Source: Mercurialis annua (taxonomy: Eukaryota > Streptophyta > Magnoliopsida > Malpighiales > Euphorbiaceae). Taken from it: a DNA stretch of 64,000 nucleotides. This document shows, in pieces, positions 45,369 through 57,239 of this stretch (position 1 is its first letter; the number at the start of each line of letters is the position of its first letter). The position numbers and the translations under genes are program-made. The stretch covers positions 53,803,653 through 53,867,652 of the forward strand of contig NC_065572.1 in the NCBI RefSeq assembly GCF_937616625.2, read 5' to 3'. The notes below the pieces were generated by a model that was not told where the DNA came from, did not search any database, and was given only the letters and a program-made list of their open reading frames with translations.

Positions 45369-47586
45369 ATGGCAGATGTAAGCAAGAATACAACGGGACA
45401 AGTGGCCAAGGAGAAAAGTACCTTACCCGGTGGATCAGAAAAAGACAGTCCCCGAACCCCCATAGCTCCAGGGGCGATAATGAGGTTAGGAATCTTCTAT
45501 AAGGGCTTCGGAAGTCTCACACCCACACCGGAAGATGGGACCAGTTAGGATTTCCAGGAAACCCTGGGACGAACGATGGATGTGGCGATGAGGCGTTTCA
45601 GAGAAGAAGTGGCCACTATGGTGGAGGAAGCAACCGAGTCAATCAGGTCAGCGACACCTAACAGCAAGAAGCGGAGCGCGATTGACAAGCGAGTAAGCGG
45701 ACTTAAGAAGACACCCAACGTGGTCGACGACCCAAAAGGAAAGGATCCTGAAGTAGTTACGATAGAAGACGGTGAGAAGGAAGAGGCGGACTAACCCGCT
45801 CCCAGGCAGTCAGAGATAGGAATGGACAACGTGGATTTGAAAGAAGTTCAGAGGCTCATCTCAGAAGCAATGCAGAAAGTAGCTGAAGAAGAATCAAGAG
45901 AGCACGTCCAAACCAGCAGCATGACAGATGGAAAATCACCCCTATCGGCGAGCGTATTGTCGGAGAAACGGCCGGAGAGACTCAAGATATCCAAATTCGA
46001 CAACTTCGACGGTACCGATTGTCGGAAAAGCCACGTCACCAAGTTCTATAGCAAGATGGTATTATTGGACGTCTCAGATGGAATACTTTGCAAGACATTC
46101 CCAACCACACTCAGCGACACAACACATCGACCGTTTAAAAGTCGGATTGATAGCTACCTGGAGGCAACTAAACAAAGAATTCGTGATAAGATTTTTCACA
46201 AATATCCCACCGAAAAGAAGCTCGGAAGAACTATATAGGTACAAACAAGGAGAAGGGGAAACACTCAAAGCATACATTGAAAGATTCACCAGCGAAGCTA
46301 TGAAGATCGAGGATCTGAACAACGACACAATGGTACAAGCTCTAAAGAAGAGAACAAGAATGGGAGTACTAGAAGACAAGCTAAGCTCAAGGAAACCAAA
46401 GACATACCAGGAGGTAATGGCGGTAGCCCAGAAATGTATCAACGTAGATGCCGGAAGGAGACAAAAGAACAATGATGCACCAAAAAAAGGAAAAAAATCA
46501 AGGGGAGCTTCTCTCGGAGACAATCTTCACACTCACAAAAGGATTACAACACGAGCCACCGAAGTATTGACAGGTACAACCCTTATGAGGAAAATAACCA
46601 TTGGAGGAACAACAACAGGTATTCCCACGATTACTGATCAAGGTACGGTGACAGAACAGAGGCATTCACACCACTAAACATCGCAAGAGCAAACGTCCTG
46701 ATGTGGGTCAAAGAAAGCCGGACGCCGGTAACATGGCCCAGAAAGATGATCCACAGAACCGGGACGAGAGACGAAAATCGATATTGCAAGTTTCACGAAG
46801 ACTACGGGCACGATACGGAAGAATGATACGACCTGAAAAAGGAAATAGAGAAGTTAATCAAATCAGGAGCATTGAGGAAGCTCACAAACAATAGAGAAGA
46901 AAAGGAACAGCGCAAGGAAGGAGCGGATACAGAAGAGAAAAGGAAGAAGAAAGGGGAAGGAAGAAGGACATCACTAGAGTCGTCAACATCATTGTGGGTG
47001 GAAAAAGCATGAGAGAAGGACGGAAACGATTGAGAGCCGAAGTAATGCAAGTGGCTGAGCAGGCCGGAAGAAAAGGGGAAATAACAAAGGTAATCATCTT
47101 CTCTACAGACGACGGAACGCACGTAAAAGGGCCACATAACGATGCGTTGGTGGGGGAAGCGATCATCAACAACTTCCTAGCGATAAAGCTGCTAGTAGAT
47201 GAGGGAAGTGCAGTAAATCTGATGACATGGGAAACATACAAAAGGATCGGGGGAGAACTCGGAAAACTCAAACACTGTCCGGTGCTGATGATGGGACTCG
47301 GAGGAACTCCCATCCAACCTAGAGGGTTGGCAGAGATGATTATAGAGTTCGGAAGGGGAGAAAAAGAGACAAAGGAAGTCAAAACATTGTTTTCGGTCGT
47401 GGACATGCCACTTTCCTATAACGGAATACTGGGGAGGCCATTCCTGTACGACTCCGGAGCAATCACTATAGCATCTGCTACCCGATAATGAAGATACCAA
47501 CCCCAGGAGGATTAATCAATGTGAAGGGAGACCAAGAAGTAGCGGCCAAATGCTACACTATCATTATGAAGGAAGTAGAAGGATAA
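45369..47586 (+). pseudogene. Element F gag-protease pseudogene
   Basis: Starts MADVSKNTTGQ at 45369. In-frame stops follow at 45546 (TAG) and 45792 (TAA). The gag core includes RPERLKISKFDNFDG and, after a frameshift near 46110-46160, FTNIPPKRSSEELYRYKQGE and YIERFTSEAMKIEDLNND. Then a Tat-type knuckle, YCKFHEDYGHDTEE, where the expected final Cys codon is TGA at about 46824. The protease region (46994 on) has LLVDEGSAVNLM with Asp at 47198 and the GILGRP flap/C-terminal motif. A last frameshift near 47483 is followed by IMKIPTPGGLINVKGDQEVA and a stop at 47584-47586. No RT motif comes after. Gag would form particles and the protease would mature them; this copy cannot make either. Confidence 0.87.
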
Positions 47587-48181
47587 AGTAGCCAAAAGAA
47601 GAAAGCCAAAGAACGAAGGCCAAAGGGACAAAGATAGATCTCCATGTCAATCTCAATACAATCAGAGTTCTCTTTTTGACAAAGTAGCAAAATGCAAATT
47701 AAAAAGCAACAGCAATAATCCAAAGATGTAAACAAATACACATAAACAAGCGACAAAAAGATACATATCTCATAAGGCAACGACCAAACAAAAGAGGAAC
47801 ATACCTCTTAAGGCAACGACCAATAATAAAAGAGATACATATCTCCTAAGGCAACATCCAAAAAAAAGAGATACATATCTCCTTAAGGCAACGGCCAAAT
47901 AAAATGGAGAAAAATATCTCCTAAAAACAATAGCAACACGAATCGCTGGATCATTAGGACAACAAGCAAGCAAGGAAGGAACGAAACCAACAAAGAATGC
48001 AACAAAATTCCTGCAAGCAACATACATAGAAAAGACTAGACAAGAAAATAAATGGGAGAAACGTCCAAATAACAAAAAAAAGTGGTATTATTCAAACATA
48101 CGTGCGACACAAGAGGAGGTCACACTCTCCCACATTACAAAAAAATAAAATAAAAAAAGAGAAGTGAAGGGATATGCTCAA
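47587..48181. other. Element F spacer with palindromic tandem repeats
   Basis: A-rich non-coding spacer between protease and antisense ORF, where RT and integrase would normally lie. At 47755-47935 it has about four tandem units of ~38-40 bp, each with a GAGATACATATCTC-type palindrome followed by TAAGGCAACGACCAA. The minus-strand ORF at 47770-48075 is a translation of these repeats. Confidence 0.8.
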
Positions 48182-49460
48182 TCAACTATCGCTAGTAGAA
48201 GGAGGCACGTCTTCAATTACCGCTGACGAAGGAACACCAGAAGCAGGCACAGGAGAAGGAAAGGTAATAACCGAGAATGAAGCAGAAGGCACAACTTCGG
48301 GCGACGGAGAGGCACCCACCAACGCCTCAAACGCAGACTTCTGCACAGTCAAGGCAGAGAGACACTGGTCACGAAACCGGACCAGATCAAGATAATGAAA
48401 GGAGAGATCCGCCATCATATACTTTCTCAAAATAACCAACCTGATAGACTGATGATACTGCTGAAACATCAATGGAACTACACCGGTAGCCTCCCCCAAC
48501 TGATTCTCCAAGGCTTGGCCTTGCAACTCCAGGTGACAACGTTCCGCCTCCACTTCCGCCCGATCCAAGCAAGCATTGTTGAAAGCAACCGCAATACGAT
48601 CCTCCCGCAGACGAGAAGAATGCTACATAAACTCCACCTGCTAACCCCGCTAGTCAAGCTGCTTCTCCAGCGAGGTTGCAAGTACGATCTTCTCACGAAG
48701 ATCGTTCCTCAAAGACTCGTTAGATGCCTTCAATGAGAGGATCTCATCTGCCTGCCGCTTCTGCGCCTCTCGAAACCGAGCCAAGGTTGCAGACATCTGC
48801 TCAAATTGGGAAATCAACCTCCGACCGAGAACTCTTGAAGGCCGAAAGACGGGTCCGATCGTTTTCCAGCCGACGAACATCGTCAAGAAGGTGGAAGCAG
48901 CTGACATAAATGGACGACGCACTTCCCATGCCAGGTACTTGGTCAGCCATAGAAAACGGACATTGGCTCCAGAGATAACCCGACACAGCATTCTAAATGT
49001 AGTTAGACTCAAGAGGGGCACCCTTCAGAAGAATAAAACAATCCCGGTCGACAACACTACCCTTCAACACGAAGGTGGAGCGAGGAACATCCCGACGAGG
49101 GCGAGATACAATCTCCAAAGAGGAGTCCGAAGGACCAGTGGCAGGACGCTTCCTATTCCATTTAGAAGAAGTAGAAGGAAGAGACACTAAATAGGCAACA
49201 ACCACCAACACAGAATCAATAGCGAAAGAAGTAAGAGCCCCAAGAGAAATAACAACAGGTAAAACCGCCGGAAGAGAAGCTAGAGAGGTAGCCGCTGTGG
49301 AAGGAAAAAGATAGCGAACAGAAGTCCCTTCCTGGTTATCTGACAGAATGGAGATAAAAGGGGTCACCGTACGATCAAGTAAAGGAAGGTTGACGTCAGC
49401 AGCGGCCTCGTCGTCACTCAAAAGACCAACGTCCATAGCATCAAAGATGTTTTTAGCCAT
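48182..49460 (-). pseudogene. Element F antisense ORF (aORF)
   Basis: Starts MAKNIFDAMDVGLLSDDEAA at 49460 on the minus strand, runs to about 48993, and continues after a frameshift in the frame 49021-48182. The middle is strongly coiled-coil-like (QFEQMSATLARFREAQKRQA). Three TAG stops lie within about 12 codons near 48620-48655. The C-terminal part (LDRAEVEAERCHLELQGQAL) again looks helical, and the end is Pro/Ser-rich. Antisense ORFs at this position are known in Tat retrotransposons and resemble the plant 'putative gypsy type transposon' proteins of unknown function. I assign it by position and general character; sequence identity to that family should be tested. Confidence 0.7.
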
Positions 49461-49905
49461 TGAAATGAAGGAAAGAAAATGATAGCAATAGAAAGATGAA
49501 AAATAAAAATCACGAAAGAAGTAAATAAAGAAATATGAAGAAGATGAACTATTTATAAGCTTTCCCGAGAAGGTAAAAAGATGAAATAAAAGGGCAAAAG
49601 AGGGAAAACGCCGAAGCAATAAATGGTAATAAAGTAACTATAACCACTACAACACTAAAATTGAAGGGGCACAGGCAACTCAACCGTAAAAAACAATCAG
49701 GAGAGAGAAGTACGATGTGAAAATAACGAGGAAAACTCCGAAAGACGTGACAACTATAAATGCACCACCACACAACACTATAAAAACAGGTGAAAGAAAG
49801 AAGAAAATTTATGCAAAAAAAAGACAAGCATGGAGCCTTCCTGAGCCTTTTTGTAGCTTGCTTAGGTTGGGTTGAACATAATCAATCAACCCAAGCAAGC
49901 TACGA

Positions 49906-51041
49906 GGCTAATAATCACCCACGGCCCCTGACTTTAGGGGTACCTTACGACAAACCCCCTGATAAAAAAACGATCAGTAAACCCCCTGATCTTTGTGGCG
50001 GCGCCACCTAAACCCCCTAAACCCCAAATATGACGAAAATACCCCTGGCGCAGTCTTTTTCAGTCAACTGTCATACTTCAAAAAAAATAAAAAAAAATCT
50101 GACGGCGCCACGTCAGCAAAATTTCATAAAAAATTAAAACACCTAAAATACCCCCATATTTAATTAAAAAATAATAAAATAACTCAACCCAACTCTATCA
50201 AACCCAAACCATTCAATCAACCCAACCACAAACGACCCAACCACCGCTACCCGACCAACCCGCCACATGACCACCGCCGTAAAAGTTTCCGGTCATCTTC
50301 TCCGAGATGACCGGAAATTTTCCGGTCACCATCCTCGCCGGATCTTTGATCCATCGCCGGATCTGTTGAACAGATCCGGCGAGGATCTGTTCTTTGGAAG
50401 AAAACTGTTCTTTGGAAGAACATATCGATCTGTTCCAAAGAACAGATGCGGGATCTGTTCTTTGGAAGAACAGATGCGCGATCTATTCTTTGGAACAGAT
50501 GAGGCGATCTGTTCTAAAGAACAGATCGCCGGATCTGTTCAACAGATCCGACGAGGGATCTGTTCCAAGAACAGATCCGACGATGGATCTGTTCTTGGAA
50601 CAGATCCGGCGAGGACAGTGACCGGAAAATTTTCCGGTCATCTCGGAGAAGATGACCGGAAAATTTTCCGGCAGTGGTTGGGCTGCGGCGGTATTGATGG
50701 TTGGGTTAATTATTTTGGTTAATCAAATGGTTAGTGGGTTGATTTGTTTTTTTTTGTCTTTTTCTAAATTAAATATGGGGGTATTTTAGGTGTTTTAATT
50801 TTTTATGAAATTTAACTGACGCGGCAGCTGACCTGGCGCCGTCAGTTTTTTTTTTCTTTTTTTTTTGAAGTATGACAGTTGACTGAAAAAGACTGCGCCA
50901 GGGGTATTTTCGTCATATTTGGGGCTTAGGGGGTTTAGGTGGCGCCGCCACAAAGATCAGGGGGTTTACTGATCGTTTTTTTTATCAGGGGGTTTGTCGT
51001 AAGGTACCCCTAAAGTCAGGGGCCATGGGTGATTATTAGCC
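49906..51041. mobile_element. Foldback MULE with 9-bp TSD
   Basis: A complete 1136-bp non-autonomous element. Perfect 9-bp direct repeats AAGCTACGA flank it (49897-49905 and 51042-51050), as expected for Mutator-like insertion. The terminal inverted repeats start GGCTAATAATCACCCA and continue for about 260 bp at high identity (49906-50167 and 50773-51041). A further inverted block (TTTCCGGTCATCTTCTCCGAGATGACCGG-type sequence, about 50285-50322 and 50612-50670) makes nearly the whole element self-complementary. The centre (50345-50605) is an array of GATCTGTTC...GAACAGATC palindromes. No transposase; small ORFs inside are repeat translations. Confidence 0.93.
50345..50605. repeat. GATCTGTTC/GAACAGATC palindrome array
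   Basis: Roughly eight to ten interspersed copies of GATCTGTTC and its complement GAACAGATC, several as immediate palindromes such as GATCTGTTCAACAGATC. It is the loop region of the foldback element. Confidence 0.88.
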
Positions 51042-51410
51042 AAGCTACGAAAAGCAGAGTTAGAACCCCATAATGGAAAAGATAAAAAACGAGGACTGTT
51101 CCGGCCTCACTAAACCATGAAACCTCCTTAAGTCTCCCAAAACCTGTTGTGTCAGGGTGAAACAAAATAAGGCGACCAAAAGACGCTACAAACACCAGGG
51201 GAAAACTCAAGAAGAAAAGAAATGACAAAAGAGAAGGTAGTATAAGCCGCACCAGACGACTGGGAGAAGATTAAAAGCTATTGTTATTTGTAAACAAACT
51301 CACGGGGACAAACGGACATCATAACCCCAACAAAAGAAGAACGAGAGAACAGAAAAAAACATAGATCGCGATGATTGAATCTTGGCATAAATACCCAGCC
51401 ATGCAATAAA

Positions 51411-51424
51411 TCAGGGGAGATTAA
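51411..51424 (+). promoter_or_regulatory. Polypurine tract of element F
   Basis: CAGGGGAGATTAA lies directly before the 3' LTR start TGATGGAATAAG, in the expected place for a plus-oriented element. Confidence 0.8.
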
Positions 51425-51611
51425 TGATGGAATAAGCAAATAAAACTAGGTAAAAAGTAAGAAACCACAAATCCCACATTGACCAAGGAAAGTAAGGAAG
51501 ACAAGGCGGGCTGCAAATACTATAAAAGGGCTACGACTCCACAAGTACAGGGGTCCAGACATCGAACCTGCCATCAGAAAACAAACATCCAACCCGATAC
51601 TCGACATCCCG
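51425..51611 (+). repeat. 3' LTR of element F, end truncated
   Basis: Matches the first 187 bp of the 5' LTR, including the TATA box at 51521-51528, with roughly 10 percent difference by eye. It stops after CGACATCCCG, so the last 34 bp are absent. The flank continues with unrelated AT-rich sequence. Confidence 0.85.
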
Positions 51612-51747
51612 TTTCAAAACTAAATCTTAGTGAGCTAATTAATTATTAATAGATTTGAGAGTTTTATAAGACTGTGAAAATAATTTTATCAAATATTTGA
51701 AACAGAGTTGATTAAAAAATTATAGTTAAAAGATCTTTTTAGGGTAC
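51612..51747. other. Short unassigned AT-rich strip
   Basis: 136 bp between the broken 3' LTR of F and the broken left LTR of D. No gene or recognisable repeat. It marks a deletion or rearrangement junction. Confidence 0.6.
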
Positions 51748-53136
51748 AAAATCACTAATATAAATCTCAAACCATTTAAGCACAACTAAATCACCATTTG
51801 GCTACAAAATCAAATCTTAAAACAATTTCAACAACAAACACTTTAATGCATCATTTACCAAATAAAATGACTATCCAATAGCCAAAAATGCATATCACAT
51901 TTATCAACAATGAATCAATATCTCATAAGCATAAAAGCTTTACAACAATCAAATATTCATATAGATTCAAATCAACACCTCTTTCATTATCATTAAAATT
52001 TAGCCAAGCACATGTCAGTCATATTCCAAAACAATTCAATAACTTATTTCAAACACACTAAATCTTCACATATTGAATATTAAAATAATAATTCAATCTA
52101 AATAATAAAGGCTAGCATATCTATTCATAAATAAATATCTTCACATTGCACATAAAATCAAATATAGATTTACATCTTTGCATTGAATATTTCATATATA
52201 AAATAAATATACTTTACTTAATATTTAATAGTAACAGTATAAACTCACAGTTCTGTCGCTAATCCAAACATTAGCAAGAAAAATGGTCGGACCACGACGA
52301 ACCAAAAAGGACGTTTTGGCCGAAACTTAAGTCACAGGTTTGATATATTTTCCGGCCTAATATTACAAAACAAAAATGGTAGAGTTGAATAGGACGTTGA
52401 TAGCTTCAATTTAATATAAAGAACATCAAATTCCGATATCGGAGTAGAGAGATATCGACCAAACAAGCTCAACGTATTAAAGTCGTTTTTCAGAGAATAA
52501 ATCGATCAGAGAAGAAAACGTACTATAAACGTTTTCTATATATATACTAATATATCACCACGTGTCACTACGCATGCGTGACACGTGTCTCCAAGTGTCG
52601 TCTTGCATGTGCGCCTTGTGTCGCTGCGCACGCGTGCCACGTGTCGTTTCGTATGTCACCTCGTGTAGCTGTGCATGCGTGCCACGTGTCGCCACATGTC
52701 GCTTTGCATGCGCGCCTCATATCGCGCCATGTGTCTCCTTGCTTCTACGCTACGTGTCCCTACTCGTTACTTTCTATATTCTTAAATTTTACGTCCTAAA
52801 TTTCGTATCTCGATGTTTGAATTCTCGAAATTCTGTCCGAAACTTTTTAGCTCTCCAATTAGAGATGCATATTAATATATTAATTGCTTTTATTTTAACC
52901 TCTATTTCACCAAATACTATTATACACGCGTATTTCACTCGATACAAACATTTATCCATTCTTATATAATTATAACTCCAAATATAATTATATATCATCC
53001 TTAAACCATACTTTATTTATCCTCTCAATATATTATATTTATTTTTATATCAAACACGACACGTATTTCATCGGATTTTAAACGAACCGTATGTCCCATG
53101 TCGGATTCGTACGTCATAACAATGAGGGATATTACA
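51748..53136 (-). repeat. Left (3') LTR of element D, partial
   Basis: Corresponds to about 58207-59595 of the right LTR. It ends (minus-strand start) TGTAATATCCCTCATTG. It includes a TATA-like ATATATATA at 52536-52560 and the G-box-rich tandem array at 52557-52745. Confidence 0.87.
52557..52745. repeat. CACGTG (G-box) tandem array, left D LTR
   Basis: About three ~50-bp units with GCATGCGTGCCACGTGTCG, giving four CACGTG cores. On the minus strand it lies immediately upstream of the TATA-like site, the normal place for an enhancer. Cys-rich ORFs translated from it are not genes. Confidence 0.85.
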
Positions 53137-53152
53137 TTTTCCCCCCTTAGAA
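53137..53152 (-). promoter_or_regulatory. Polypurine tract of element D
   Basis: Minus-strand CTAAGGGGGGAAAA beside the left LTR; the neighbouring minus-strand TTCGAGGACGAATTATT resembles the sequence next to the A and C polypurine tracts. Confidence 0.82.
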
Positions 53153-56100
53153 TAATTCGTCCTCGAATTATAACTCAAGACTATGAGTATGAATTTCAAT
53201 TTGGACTAATTAATTTTTTTAATACTTAAATTTCGTTTCTTCCTTATTCTTTTAATTACTTCTGATATCTTACTATTGGTTACAACATTCAATAATCTCC
53301 CGTTATTGGATCTACTCTTCATTTTGTTCATATCCAAATATCATACTTCTTTCTTATTCCACTTTCTTTCGTCCTTTTTCGCATTTACTATAAGGTCATA
53401 ACTCTTTGCTCTTCCTATAATTCCAAGTTACGCACGTCAAACTCGTACTTACCATATCCTCATATCAAATCTTGTTTCCTTAACTTTGAAATTTCCACAT
53501 TTAGATATAACCTTTCATCTTACTATCCAATTTGATAATAACTTACCATTCATCATCCATTTTATTTCCCTTATTTCCTTCTTAACCTTACATTTTTAAC
53601 GATTACACTTTCGATCTCATCTATTGATACTTTCCCAATATAACGACTTTACTTTCATCTACTAGGTTTAAAACACTTTCTACCTTTACCTTACACTCAT
53701 ATATCATCTATCTTTCACTCGCCATCTTCTTCTTCACATTTTTAATCGTATTCTACGATTTACTATATATCTTTCTTTCATTATACGATCAATCATCAAA
53801 TCGTAATCCAATTCTCACTACTCAATTGTCGAGTATTCCAATACATTATTTTCTTTTATGATATTAGAATCCATAACTCGGTTATCGCTATACAATCGTT
53901 GATTATTTCCATTACAATCCAACGATACGTACATTATCTTTTCTTATTCTTACCATAACTTTAACCATAAATACTTATCACAACATCCCTCCTTATACCT
54001 TTCAATCCAATTCTGTACCATTCATATGATACATTAACGAGAACATCTCTTACTCTTTTTACCACTTTTCAGTGTATGAACTTATTGTAACAATAGCTCT
54101 ATACACAACGTCCATTAATCCAATGCATCTTATCTTTATGGCTGTCACTTATTTCTTGGTTCATACAATTACCACTTTACTCTTTATCTCACCATATTCT
54201 CTTCCATCTGTAATAATTTCACTTCGTTATATCACAACTTATGATTTTACCTTTATAAATTTCATGTCACTTTCTATTCGTGACGACCTTTTTCATCTAC
54301 TATCATTTATCACTTCACAACTTCTTCATTTCTGGAAACAATACTTAATTCCATGTCGGAAACTTACAACCTTATATAAGACTTCTTTCTCGAGGAAATT
54401 ATAGTATTTCCGAGTTAAGAATCTATTTAATGTTTCTGCATCACACGCGAGACTATCCAAAGATTCTGTACTCACTGTGTTTGCTATAACATTTATTTTC
54501 TGTAATGCACTTGTAGTGTAATCTTAGCTTTGAAATGATTCAGATCATTTTCTCTGCTTGAGATCCAATTTACTTTGCTTTGTGAAAATCTCACTGATTA
54601 CATCATGCAAATCGTGTCTCTACTCAGCATACAGCTGTCTACTACAAATACAACTTCAATCATCAGAAAGTATATGTCCAATATTCAATTGTCTTGTCTC
54701 CTTATCTCATGACTTCAACTATCATAGAAAACACATTCATATCTCAATCACTGTGAATCTTAATCCCATTTTCCATTTAATTCTTATTCTTACTACGACA
54801 ATCCTTAAATCCTTATCCATCATTTTATATGATTATAATGTCGAATTTCATTCACATCCTCCATTTACTTTTCTTACTCTCATTCTTACGTACTCATTTC
54901 CTTAGTGTTTCACAATTCTTATCTTTACATGTCACCTTTTATCTTAATTATTATTTTCGTCCTTACATAGTTTTCCTGTGCTTCCACTCTTTATTTTCAC
55001 TTATCTGATCTTTCACTTATACCTCTTTAACTAAATCATGAATCACTTTCATAATCAATACACGAGACTTACCGATTATCTTTCATCACAGTCACTTTCC
55101 ATACTCATTTTCGTTAATACTTTATTCATATCTGTTTTTTACTTCTAGCTTACTCCTTTTTATTTCATCATCTCTCGTAATAGATGGAATAATACTTTAG
55201 TATTAACATCATCTTTAACCACCAAAACAACTTACTTGTTACAGCATTACTTCTTATGATAAGATAGTTCTATAGAATCAAGTTGTGTCTCTTACTCGAT
55301 GTCTTTCTACATCTCGTACTACGCTGCTCTACGTCTAGTACGATATCTCACTACAGATATCTTAATCAATCTACTCGCTTGATCCGCCCCCGCAATCCTT
55401 ACATCGCGAAGAATATACCTATCATAAATTATCAATATCATCATATAGGATACTCGATAACACTACTCTATCGTTATCGAATTTCTATTCGGGTAGAAAT
55501 CCGGACATTCAATAAGAATTTCTTCTTATATTTGAATATCAGAACGTACTTGAATTCTTTTTCTCATGATCACTGCTGATATCTTGAACCTTTTCTCATA
55601 CTACAGAGTTATGTCCAGCCATACTTATTAAGAACTCAAATTCAATTTAAAACTTAGGGCGTCCCCTTTTACTTTTCAATAACCCTTCACTCTTTGAATA
55701 CAAAGAAAATCTCGTTTAAAATTTCTTTGTGATCACAATTTTGAAGTAAAACTCGTTTGAAAACAATTTGACTCTTCTTTAATAAGTTGCTTTAGACATT
55801 TCCAACTCTGCAGAAATCATTCTTCGCTTTCTTCTTTCGTTGATCATTGCAATGTCAACTACAACGTCTCGATCACTATCAACATCTATCATTATATCCT
55901 GGTTCGACTACAGTCTATCTATGTTCAAGTTTAACAACTATATCAATACTTTAATCGATACATATCCAACAACTATAATACATATCAAATAACAATTAAC
56001 ATTCAAACATTTATATTTAAAATACCTTAAGATTGGCTAGTAACTCCACTTCTTACACCACTACGATCATGATCTACTGATTCACTTGGATCGGTTCACG

Positions 56101-56210
56101 CATCACTTAATCTCCATGTAAAATTTAATCCACGATCTCCGCCCCTTATAGTTCTCATGCCACTAAAGGTTATATCCATCATTATGGGGTCGATCGGGCC
56201 CTTGTAAATG
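53153..56210. other. Element D non-coding interior
   Basis: About 3 kb of pyrimidine-rich plus strand (purine-rich in the sense of the element), with no convincing ORF. Composition and position match the non-coding interior of A. ORFs of 98-115 codons on the plus strand are low-complexity and without family resemblance. Confidence 0.7.
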
Positions 56211-56855
56211 TTACTCTAAATGCACTATATTGTAACTGTGCTCGACTACTGTATCCTCAAAATCCATATGCACGTACAAATATAACTCCATATATTCAGA
56301 TCCTAACCCACTGATGTATCTAACATTGATCTCTTTCACATCCGAGATAAGTTCGGTAATGTATCTGTTCAACCTCATACATTCTTTGGTGTACTCAAAC
56401 ACTAACATTTGACTTCTCTTGAGTGTCTTTAACCATTCTCTCAGAAAATCTACCCTCTCGTTTCTCTTTCTTAATCATCATAGGTCACCCTATTCATACC
56501 TCATAAAGGATCTCACTATTATAAGAGTACAATTAGCACTTATTCACCATGCAACCTTATCCAAAAACTAATCCTCACAAAACTTTTGTGATTCAGGTTC
56601 TACCAATTCCTCCAATACTTTCTCTTTTATCGCTGTGTACCTATATTCTGTTAATCTATTTTTTTTTGAATTATTTTCCTCATTCAAATCATACTTCACT
56701 TTATAAATATTTTCCAAAATCTTATTCTTAGCCTTGCTAGGATCATTCTCTAGCTCACATGATTTCTCATACCCATGTCCTAACTCTATGCCAGCATCTT
56801 CGGAAGGTGAATATAATTTATCGTGGTTAATCGTATATTTTGATATAACTAACAA
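56211..56855 (-). pseudogene. Element D ORF: remnant of family protein
   Basis: Two pieces in one frame. The upstream piece (56855-56568) is Glu/Asp/Lys-rich (LYSPSEDAGIELGHGYEKSC) and corresponds to the acidic stretch of A. The downstream piece (56408-56211) contains INVRYISGLGSEYMELYLYV, clearly matching INRRYVRGLGPEFGELYEYV of element A, preceded by MLVFEYTKECMRLN, matching MLTVGLYSSDFLRMN. The N-terminal QNGFH repeats and the Arg/Gly-rich tail are not recognisable. Function unknown. Confidence 0.72.
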
Positions 56856-57223
56856 TCAAACAATCAAACAATCAATCACAACATATTCATTCCATATATC
56901 ACATCATTTCAATCGTATAATGCCAAAGCAATCACATCACCTAAATGTATCAACCATGCCATTAATTATCACATACCATCTCAATCATGAACAATGATAC
57001 CACCAAATCACAATTTCAGCAAACACGACTCGACCTCAAAGAAGGAGATTTAAAAACTTTTGAAAATCAAACGAAACATTTTAATAATTGACATGACTCA
57101 AATCTTAATATCCGCAGTAGTATCCCTAGGTACTCAATCAATACAAATCACATCACAACAATCACACCAAATTATATCATAGAGAACACAACAGTCGCAA
57201 TGGCCTAGGTATAATAAACCATC

Positions 57224-57235
57224 GCTCTGATACCA
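57224..57235 (-). promoter_or_regulatory. Primer binding site of element D
   Basis: Minus-strand TGGTATCAGAGC, four bases beyond the right LTR boundary, identical to the A and B sites. Confidence 0.92.
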
Positions 57236-57239
57236 AAAC

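Larger units (their letters stand above)
45094..51611 (+). mobile_element. Element F: Tat-lineage gypsy element lacking pol core
   Basis: Short LTRs of about 221 bp (45094-45314 and truncated 51425-51611), a primer site of the TTGACGCCGTTTGTGGG type, gag and protease with a Tat-lineage look, then no RT, RNase H or integrase. An antisense ORF (48182-49460) lies before the 3' LTR, as in known Tat elements such as Grande and Retand. A polypurine tract (about 51411-51424) precedes the 3' LTR. The final 34 bp of the 3' LTR and any TSD are missing. A 1136-bp MULE has inserted at 49906. Confidence 0.88.

Noticed and set aside
46074..46523. 149-codon minus-strand ORF opposite F gag
   Set aside because: It is a shadow of the gag frame, rich in Ser/Leu/Phe as expected for the complement of Lys/Glu-rich coding sequence.
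52562..52969. Cys-rich ORFs of 128-135 codons (also 59042-59428)
   Set aside because: They are read through the G-box tandem array of the D LTRs, and the two copies differ as non-coding DNA would. No family resemblance.
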